A stretch of 64,000 nucleotides of DNA from Voacanga thouarsii (lineage: Eukaryota; Streptophyta; Magnoliopsida; Gentianales; Apocynaceae): the NCBI GenBank assembly GCA_026120185.1, contig JANUWF010003366.1:2790001-2854000 (forward strand), written 5' to 3'. Under the pieces are notes generated by a model. That model searched no databases. It worked only from the letters and a program-made list of their open reading frames with translations, and was not told where the DNA came from. Within the stretch, counting starts at the first letter, position 1; each line of letters begins with the position of its first letter. The position numbers and the translations under genes were made by a program. This document shows positions 56,046 to 64,000 of the stretch, in pieces.

Positions 56046-56857
56046 CTTCATTGATTCTTCAGGGAAATATCCTTCCAAGGATTACAAAAGAGTCAAACCT
56101 ACAGAAAAGTATCAACATAATTTCACCACCTCGGAACACTTATTTGCATTTTTTGCTTGTAATATTTCAAAAACCAATTAAAAAAATGGAAAACCTTGAT
56201 AAATTTCTTCCATTGAAAGAGAGAGGAAAAAAATAAGTCCACCTAACATTTCCTTTTCGGAATAGCTCTTCAATTCCCTACAACTTCTCGTAGAACAAAA
56301 AAATCATCTTATATGGCAAGCGACAATCCAGAGGAAGAACTTCGTTGGGCAAATAGACCCATAAGCATAATAACTAACATTATACTCTGTTCTTCTCATA
56401 AACAACCAAAAAGAAGGCCATATCTCCTTTGTTGTTTTTTTGTGGGATGACAGAGGGATCGTGCTTGGAAAAAGCAGATAAAGTTTATTCAAAGGTAGTT
56501 CTGTGCTTGATGCTAAATGCTAATAAATATATCGTGAAACACTAGAAACATTAGGAAAAGCATGGAGAAGGAATCTAAAAGAATAGAAAAAGACCAAATT
56601 ATGCAATCAATTCATAACTACACTCACAGAAAGTTCAATAGGAAACATGTGAATTCTGCATCACTACGTAGTTCACAAGTAAATGAATAAATTTACATGC
56701 AAATAATTGATCAATCCATTTTACGGTTAGAAGTTGTGACAAATTGCATATCACTTCATCAAAAAATTCCACGTAACAATCAAATGATATGCATTTGTTC
56801 AAACAAAAACAGTGCAACTGAAATTTGAAGTACCAATAAGAGCTAGAAGTTGAACCT

Positions 56858-57010
56858 CCAGTTTTCCATAGGTTTGCACGCTGAAGCCAGGGATCCAACA
56901 AGATCTTCCTTTGTTAGTAGCTTTGCAGCAATGATAGCATCGTCCTTAGGAGACTTCATAGCAACTATCATCTAATATCCCTGTCTAAGCTTGCTTCCAG
57001 TGCCATCAAA
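56858..57010 (-). other. coding-like fragment inside CACTA, possibly captured from the host
   Basis: Minus strand reads AMKSPKDDAIIAAKLLTKED then LVGSLASACKPMENWRFNF and a stop, with compositional balance unlike the AT-rich surroundings. A stop lies just upstream (RQGY-stop). CACTA elements often carry host gene pieces; I cannot name this one. Confidence 0.35.
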
Positions 57011-57960
57011 ATGCAAACTATGTCTTTCTTTCAAGGAACTTGATGAAGAGAAATACAAACTAGAGAAAACTTCTTTCATTCTAGATCCTTCCACATGTTG
57101 CTAAAGCTATAAACTGCACCATGCTCAGTTTTACATCGTACTAAATTAGACTGAATGCAGTACAAACCCCCTTGGGACATTGCAATCCTTAATGCCTACT
57201 AGGAAGATAGAACCTATCCGTGAAAGCTCCCCATACCAAATTAGCAGTCAGAAGAAAGATAAATTTGAACAGCATAAGACTAAACTTGAGAAAACAATGT
57301 GCTCGTTGGTCATTTAGGGAATGCAACACAAAATTTTCTTGCTGCTGCACAAGTAACCCCACAACACAGAAAGATGCAAGATAAGCTAAGTAAACTTATG
57401 TATATCAATGCCAAACAAAAACTATTGCATAATTCAATTCAGTACACCTTCCTTGTTTCCATAGGAATGTCATCATGCATACTATCTATTTGTAGACACA
57501 AATCAAGACAAACTATCCACTAAAAACTCTTGTTTTTTCTTTTTGAGAGCATAAATTTATGCGTATAATTATGATATCGATCAGCTATAGCAAAAATATT
57601 GAGAATTGAGACATTAAAAACATAAAACATTTTTATCCAATCTTAAAGATAACAGCTTTCACCATCTTGAAGTCGAAATAATAACAGGAAATCTTGAAAC
57701 GAGTAGTATTGGAAATCTATCTAGGTGTAACTCGCACACCTCAAAATCAAAACAACTTAGAATCAATTTCCTTCTAAATGAGAAAAGGACCATATCCATT
57801 ACCAACAAATTTAGGACAAATACAGAACAATCAATCAAAAAAATTGCTTCTTGCAATCCACATCAAGTAAGCCAATTCTGGATTACACTAGGAAACCAAT
57901 CAAAATTCATAACAAAAAAAAAAAAAAAAAAAAGAGCACAAAAAACCAAAAAAACAAACA

Positions 57961-58165
57961 TGGGTTTTTCATGAAACCCGATGAAAATTCAATCTTGAAT
58001 AGTACAATTCAACAGAAAAACACGACCTAGAACAAAAATGGATATTGGATACCTCACACCTTTGGGTTTTGCATAAATCCGATGAAAATTCAATCTTGAA
58101 TCGTATGAGTCAATGGAAAAGCACGACCCAGAACAAAAATGGACATTGGATGCCTCATACCTTTG
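57961..58165. repeat. 102-bp tandem duplication in CACTA
   Basis: Two units starting TGGGTTTT at 57961 and 58063, sharing GATGAAAATTCAATCTTGAA and AGAACAAAAATGGA, with about 15% divergence by eye. Confidence 0.8.
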
Positions 58166-59327
58166 GATTCTTAGTAATCAGAAAAATTAAAAAATAATTC
58201 AGAATGAAAATTCAATTCAAGAAAAGGAGAAAGGTTGTAAGAGTGCCACAGAGAAAAAGATGAGCTCAGGTGGCCAGTAATGAAATTATGTAGATGACTT
58301 TTTTGCATTAATTGGCACTCTTTTGTAATCTTGAAGAATCAATGAAGTAATAGAGATAAAATAATTAGAAAATGAGTAGAAATTGATGCAGTCCCAAAAG
58401 CTTTTCAATGGATTTCATGGCATAAGCTTTTTCAATAGATTTCAAGTAGTATATGAAAAATTGAAAAGGGTTTTTGCGTTTGTTTTGTTTTTCCAATGGT
58501 TTTTTTTTTTTTTAAGCAACTTGTTGCTACAACGAGGAGGGTCTTTGTTCCCACTAAATTTTTCTCTTTCTCCCCTCACCCCCTCCCAAAAAAAAAAAGA
58601 AAAAAATGGTGGCTTTAATTTTTTTTATTTTTCTTTAGAATTTTTTGATAAATTAAAAAATTAACATTATATATTTAATTTAATTTGAAAAATATGATTG
58701 CAACTAAAAATTAACATTATATTTAATTCTTTTTTGTTTATTTTTTCGCAAGTACTTTTTGTTCTTTTTAGTTTTTTTTTTTTTGTTTATTTACTCAATG
58801 GACTGAGGACTTCTCTTTATACAATTACTGGTTATCTAATATATATGTGTAAGTGTGCAAATATTTTCGAAAATAATATTTTTTACATTTTATGACTTTA
58901 AAAATTTCTTTGAAACCTTTTTAATATATATTCTTGTAGTACTCTTTTTTCCCCACAAATAAATGGATAATTACACGACTTAATTAATATTTATTTTTAA
59001 ATTATTGAGTTAATATACATTATTAATTTTAAATTTGTTTTTAAATTCTCTTAAGATTTGTTTTTAAAAGTGATTTAAATTAAATTATGAAATAGAATAT
59101 CAATATTCAAAATTATAATCCCCACTATTTTTTTCATTGCAAAAGGTTATTTTGGTCATAAATAGAGATGGTTCATGCAACCACATACTTTGGTTGCAAT
59201 TAGTTAATTTTCATTACATGGTAGTAAAGGTTCATGATATTTGCAATTGATATTTTTTTCGATGCAATTGAGTGCTCGTTTGCAACTAAAATTCGTCCGA
59301 CGTAAATAATATGGTTGCAAAAACTCC

Positions 59328-59341
59328 TTTTTCTTGTAGTG
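59328..59341 (-). repeat. CACTA right terminal inverted repeat
   Basis: TTTTTCTTGTAGTG, the exact inverse of the left end. Confidence 0.95.
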
Positions 59342-59986
59342 TCAGCTTGAGGTTCTTGTTACTGAAAATCGAGGAAGGAGTAAAAGTAAAGTTTAGATAA
59401 ACAAAGATAAGAGCAGAAGTAAGTCTACGTCCAGGTACAAGAATGTTTAATGTCATCATTGTGGCAAGAAGGGACACATTAAAAGAAACTGTTTCAAATG
59501 GAAAAAGGAAAACAAGAAAGGTACTAGTACTTCAGAAGCAAAGGATGATAGTGGAAATCAGGTTGCTATTACTACTTTTCAGGAGACCTTGTTATTGTGT
59601 TTGATGAGGATATGATCTATTATACCTCTCATGACACTGATTGGGTAGTAGATCCAGGTGCTTCACTTCATGTTACCGCCAAGAGAGACTTCTTCCTTAC
59701 ATATACTCCTGGTGACTTTGGAGTTTTAAGGATTGGCAATGATGGTAATGATGGTATATCCAAAGTTATTGGCATGGGTGATGTTTGCTTGAAGACCAAT
59801 AATGGTAGTCAGTTATTGCTTAGAGATATTAGACATGTTCCAGATGTTCGACTAAATCTGATTTCAGTTGGTAGACTTGACAGTGATGGTTTCTGCAAGA
59901 ACTTTGATGGTGGACAGTGGAAACTCTCCAAGGGTTCTCTTGTTGTGGCTCGAGGAAAAAAGTGTTCTAATCTGTATTTAATGTAG
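59342..59986 (+). pseudogene. copia F gag zinc knuckle and protease
   Basis: Gag resumes QLEVLVTENRGRSKSK and reaches the zinc knuckle CHHCGKKGHIKRNC (59468-59509), which is intact. A frame change follows. 59597-59986 encodes protease: WVVDPGASLHVT (Asp kept, Ser of DSG replaced by Pro), FGVLRIGNDG, RDIRHVPDVRLNLISVGRLD. A stop at 59984-59986 separates it from the pre-integrase domain. Confidence 0.88.
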
Positions 59987-61110
59987 GCTTCGATTTTTGG
60001 TGCTAGTGTTAATTTGGTAGACAACAAAATCTTACCTGAACTACTACACAAGTGGCTTAGTCACATCAGTGAGAAATGACTTAATTATTTAATCAGAAGC
60101 AATGCAATTTTTGGAGTCAGTACTACAAAGTTAGAAAAATGCACTCATTGTCTAGTAGGGAAGCAAAATAGGGTGTCATTCAAGACTAACCCTTCTTCAA
60201 GAAAATCTATATTGTTAGAGTTGATTCATTCTGACGTTTGTGGTCCATTAAAGGTACATTCATTCAGTGACGCATCTTATTTTGTGACTTTGGTTGAAGA
60301 TCATTCAAGGAAGTGTGGGTGTATACCTTGAGAACTAAAGATAAGATCTTAGATAAGTTCAAGTAGTTTTAGGCTTTTGTTGAATGAGTAACTGGAAAGA
60401 AGATTAAGTATATCCGATCAGATAATGGTAGTGAGTACAGTGGACCGTTTGATGAGTACTGCAGGGAGTAGGGTATCAGACATCAGAAGACTCCTCCTAA
60501 GACCCCTCAATTGAATGGTTTAGCAGAAAGGATGAACAAAACTCTAGTTGAGAGAGTTAGATGTTTGCTTTCAGATGCCAAGTTACCAAATTTCTTTTGG
60601 GTTGAAGCGTTGCATATAGTGGCTCATGTCATTAATTTATCTCCCACTGTTACTTTAGATAGAGATGTTCCTGAGAATATTTCGCCTAGTAAGAAAGCTT
60701 CTTATGATCACTTGCATGTTTTTGGCTGTAGAGCTTTTATTTATATTCCAAAATATGAAAGGACTAAATTGGATATAAAGACAAGACATTGTATATTTCT
60801 TGGATATGGCCAGAATGAGTTTGGATATAGACTTTACGATCTAGTTGAGAAGAATCTAGTTAGAAGCAGATATATGGTGTTCTTCGAGGATCAGACCATT
60901 GATGACATTGAGAAAGCTCAGAAGACAGAGTCACAAGTTCAGCATGATCTGGTTGATTTGGATTCAGAGACTGGACATCGTTATCCTAATGCAGCTGAGG
61001 ATGGTACACAGACAAATGTGCAACAGGATGATCTTCAGGCTGATAACCATGGTGTTGTTGATTTAAACATCCCAGATAATGGTGCTACTGATATATAGAT
61101 TCCAGCAGCT
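59987..61110 (+). pseudogene. copia F integrase
   Basis: Pre-integrase motif near 60040-60160 (LLHKWLSHIS, CTHCLVGKQ). Core: LIHSDVCGPL near 60220 with the first Asp, RSDNGSEY-type second Asp near 60420, then LNGLAERMNK near 60515 with Glu. The longest open frame (60511-61098) runs from there through HVFGCRAFIYIPKYERTKLD and CIFLGYGQNEFGYRLYD to an acidic tail. Several stops upstream of 60511. Confidence 0.88.
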
Positions 61111-62524
61111 ACAGATTTGCCTGAAGAACCACAGGATGCTCCACTCAAGAGATCTATCAAAGATAGACAACCTTCTACTAAGTATTCTCCAAATGAGTAT
61201 ATACTTCTAACTGATGGGGGAGAACCAGAATGCTATCAAGAAGCTATGGAAAGTGAGTAGAAGGATCAGTGGTTTAATACAATGAAAGATAAGATGAAGT
61301 CTTTATTTGACAACCATACCTTTAACTTGGTGAAGTTGCCTAAGGGCAAGAGGGCTTTGAAGAATAGATGGGTCTATAGATTGATGTAGGAAGAGAATTC
61401 TTCTCACCCACGGTACAAAGCTAGATTAGTTGTCAAGGGCTTTAGTCAGAGGAAAGGTATAGACTTCTTAGAGATATTTTTCTACTATTGTAAAAATGTC
61501 ATCTATCAGAGTTGTGCTTGGTCTAGCTGCTAGTCTTGACTTGGAGATTGAGCAGATGGATGTGAAGATACCTTTTCTTCATGGTGATCTTGAAGAAGAA
61601 ATCTATATGGAACAGCCAGAGTGATTTCAAGTGAAAGGAAAAGAAAATTATGTTTGCAAATTGAAGAAAAGTTTGTATGGCTTAAAACAAGCACCAAGAC
61701 AGTGGTATAAGAAGTTTGAGTTTGTTATGAAGAAGTAAGGCTATTGGAAAACTACTTCAGACCATTATGTATTTGTGCAAAAGTTTTCTAATGATGATTT
61801 TATTATTCTTTTTCTTTATGTTGATGACATGCTTATTGTTGGCAAAAATGCTTCCAGAATTAACAAGTTAAAGCAAGGGTTGAGTAAGTTTTTTGCTATA
61901 AAAGACTTAGGACCAGCTAAGCAAATTCTTGGAGTGAAGATTTCCTGTGATAGGAATGCCAAGAAACTTTGGTTATCTCAGGAAAGCTACATTTAAAAGG
62001 TACTCCAGAGGTTCAAGATGGATAAGTCCAAAAGTGTGAGTACTCCTCTTGCTAGTCACTTCAAATTAAGTGTAAAATAATACTCCTCCACTCAAGAAGA
62101 GAAGCAAGTTATGCAGAAAATTTTCTATGCCTCAGCAGTTGGTAGTTCGATGTATACTATGGTTTGTACAAGGCCTGATATAGCTTATGCTGTTGGTATT
62201 GTTAGTCGTTTTCTTTTTAATCCAGGAAGAGAACATTGGAATGTTGTGAAGTGGATTTTGAGATATCTCCGTGGTACTTCTAGTTTGAGACTCTATTTTG
62301 GTAGTGAGAAACCTGTTTTTTATAGCTATATAGATTCAGATATGGTTGGAGATGTTGATTCTACTTCTGGTTACTTGATTACCTTTGCAGGGGGAGCTGT
62401 ATCATGGCAATCTCGATTGCAAAGATGTGTTACATTATCTACTACAGAAGCTGAATTCATTACAGCTATAGAGGCTTGTAAAGAGTTGCTTTGGATGAAG
62501 AGGTTTCTTCAGGAGCTTGATCAT
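61111..62524 (+). pseudogene. copia F reverse transcriptase and partial RNase H
   Basis: RT entry near 61360-61440 (RYKARLVVKGFSQRKGIDF), [19 protein letters not shown] near 61670, catalytic YVDDMLIVGKN intact near 61815, DLGPAKQILGVKI near 61905. 62111-62524 gives MYTMVCTRPDIAYAVGIVSR and the first half of RNase H (STSGYLITFAGGAVSWQSRL, TTEAEFITAIEACKELLWM). The frame stops because a gypsy-type LTR starts at 62525; the DNSxxA-type motif and C-terminus are missing. Nonsense codons at 61257, 61387, 61622 and 61737. Confidence 0.88.
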
Positions 62525-63143
62525 TGATAGGGCTAAAATCACCATTATTTTTCTAGCTATTTGAGGTTGTTTTGTAATACATTTGTTGCAATAACTAGGC
62601 ATATTTCTTTCTATTTGATATTTTGCTTGTAAAAAGTATTTTTGGCAAATTTGTGCAGATTTGAGTTAAATTCGAGCAAAAAGTAAACAATTCCAAAATT
62701 CACCTGTCACCAGGCCTAACCAGAGGACCATGCACCGGGTCCATTCTGTCCGGCCAATGAAAATAGAGAAAAAAAAAATGAGAGGAAGAATAGATTGTAC
62801 CTGGAGTTAGATGGGTCGAAGGTACCTGGCACTAGGCTCGCTCTGGTAGGCAAAAATCTTGTGCACGAATTTAGAATTTTTTTAAAAATTTCGGTATTTT
62901 CTAATTCCTACTCGACCAAGACCCCTAAAGTAATGAATTTAGCATTAAGAAGCCTATAAAAGCAAGAGAAAATACAAGAGAAGGGAGAGTGAGGGTAGAT
63001 CAAAGAGCATAAATTCCAATCACTCATTGAAGGAGGAATTCACTTAATCAAGGATGATTGTTCAAGAGAGTCTTCAACGGTAAAGAAAGAGGTTTGCCTA
63101 TGAGTGTTTTCTTTTATCTTTATTTTCTTTTTGTTAAACAATG
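62525..63143 (+). repeat. truncated gypsy/LARD-type LTR
   Basis: Starts TGATAGGGCTAAAATCACC and follows the G LTR in order: the TTGAGGTTGTTTTGTAATAC segment, a GC-richer patch, CCTATAAAAGC (TATA region near 62950), GGAGGAATTCA, the ATGAGTGTTTTCTTTTA segment and AAACAATGATGT, then similarity stops. It is the 5' 40% of an LTR of this group, from a different subfamily. Confidence 0.8.
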
Positions 63144-64000
63144 ATGTATTTGAAGGAATTGACATATTTACAGAGCATGCTTCAGTGGACGAAAATGGAG
63201 AACATGAACATTAAACAGAGTATGGGAGTTGTACGGTGGGATGAAAACATACCTGTTGGAGCCTTAAAAATTTGAAGAACGTTGAAGAAAGCTTTGAACC
63301 TAGGAAAACAGCTTCTTCTTCATCCGTCCATGAACATCCAGTGAAGCTTCCACTGTCCAATTTTCTTCCTTCGGTGAAGCATAAATGCCAAGCTTTCTGG
63401 TTCACGGAATATGACCACTGCCTAAATCCGTTGGTGAGCACTCCAGTGAAGAAGAGTGGTCTCTAATTTCCTTAGTTCTCTTGCTATTGATTAGCAAAGA
63501 ATTAAGAACAAGAGGATGAAGCAAAACTCACGAGAGAGAGAGAGCTGCGTGAACAGAGACGTGAGGGAGAGTCTCGTGAGCTAGAAAGAAAAGTTAGGGA
63601 AAAATATTAGTGTTTTCTCTATCCCAGAGTCTTGTTTGTTGTTAGCCAAAACTAAGACTCCAATTATCTGATAAACATATCTCCCGGGATATTATATTTC
63701 AAACACCTGGATGTTATCCTGAGAATTAGTTTGGCATAGCCCTAAACTCATCTGAACTGTATCTGGAAGAAACCCTACGGTCCAACTATTGGGTCGAAAT
63801 AATATTTATTATTTTTCTTAGACCCAAAAGGCCCAAAATAATAAATATTAATTATTTATTTTCTGGGCTTATAGAAATAACTCAATAAATAATTAATGAG
63901 CCCAAATGAACCAAAATAATTAAACTTTAATTATTTATTTCTTGGGCTTATATAAATAACCCAATAAATAATTAAGCATTAATTACTTTCTCCTTAGTTT
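63144..64000. other. unassigned terminal region
   Basis: Plus-strand frame 63272-63466 resembles no family I know. A (GA)n run lies at 63532-63544. No element boundary could be set before the window ends. Confidence 0.4.
63825..63978. repeat. two-unit tandem repeat with inner palindromes
   Basis: Two units of about 75 bases share AATTATTTATT, TGGGCTTATA and CAATAAATAATTAA in the same order. Confidence 0.65.

Larger units (their letters stand above)
53647..59341. mobile_element. CACTA (En/Spm) transposon inserted in copia F gag
   Basis: Bounded by perfect 14-bp terminal inverted repeats CACTACAAGAAAAA (53647-53660 and, inverted, 59328-59341). Flanking 3-mers are TCG and TCA, the family's 3-bp duplication with one change. 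Removing it joins the gag frame (LSS then QLEVLVTENRG). Subterminal regions are rich in GTTGCAA words. It contains a TNPA-type transposase relic on the minus strand and no recognisable TNP2, so it is probably non-autonomous. Confidence 0.92.
52168..62524 (+). mobile_element. copia element F, interrupted by a CACTA transposon and 3'-truncated
   Basis: Plus-strand copia in two parts (52168-53646 and 59342-62524): 5' LTR, initiator-Met PBS, gag, zinc knuckle, protease, integrase, RT and the start of RNase H. The gag frame runs into the CACTA left end and resumes after its right end. A gypsy-type LTR cuts RNase H at 62525, so the 3' LTR is absent. Several nonsense codons and frameshifts make it inactive. 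Confidence 0.9.

Noticed and set aside
53647..59341. CACTA taken as the parent of the TNP2 relic at 45540-46470
   Set aside because: Terminal and subterminal words differ (CACTACAAGAAAAA with GTTGCAA versus CACTACAGAAAAA with AGTGACAA), so they belong to different families.
59809..60051. Minus-strand 80-codon frame
   Set aside because: Antisense to the protease of element F.

Overview
The window looks like AT-rich nuclear DNA of a flowering plant, probably a eudicot. The evidence is the plant-only families present: Ty1/copia and Ty3/gypsy-type LTR elements, an L1-type LINE with a plant RNase H tail, CACTA (En/Spm) transposons, a Stowaway-like MITE, a PPR fragment, a DUF247 fragment and an endogenous caulimovirid. 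I cannot name the species. Nothing resembles organellar, bacterial or rRNA sequence, and I found no intact host gene. Almost everything is mobile DNA, much of it nested.

Layout. 1-153: possible edge of a host gene (minus). 896-3530: 5'-truncated copia element E (plus). 7955-11145: 5'-truncated LINE (minus). 11888-12128: Stowaway-like MITE. 13091-18341: complete but gag-defective copia element A (minus, TSD AGAAC). 18863-24699: older copia element C (minus, TSD ATAAC). 26170-26690: PPR pseudogene (minus). 27279-32849: copia element D (minus), of the same family as A and E. 33042-33560: possible promoter and first exon. 33994-38283: rearranged endogenous caulimovirid with a large inverted repeat. 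38284-44458: non-autonomous gypsy-type LARD element G (plus, TSD CATTT) inserted into the edge of the viral block. 44988-46470: SINE head, CACTA end and tnp2 transposase remnant. 46880-48899: second-lineage copia remnant I (minus). 51387-52060: DUF247 fragment with a TATA box. 52168-62524: copia element F (plus), split by a 5.7-kb CACTA transposon (53647-59341) and cut off at its 3' side by a gypsy-type LTR fragment (62525-63143).

How it fits together. Elements A, C, D and E share one copia lineage. A, C and D keep the same primer-binding site beside the 5' LTR, and it does not match a tRNA 3' end. It looks complementary to the anticodon arm of tRNA-Ile, which would mean copia-style half-tRNA priming. 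Elements F and I instead carry the ordinary initiator-Met site, and G carries a tRNA-Asp type site. Three insertions are dated relative to their hosts by nesting: CACTA into F gag, a gypsy LTR into F RNase H, and G into the viral block. The observations most worth a second look are the half-tRNA site, the long inverted repeat of viral protease sequence, the unexplained 280-codon frame inside G, and the inverted self-copy of RNase H inside element C. Motif and family assignments come from reading translated sequence by eye; no database search was run.
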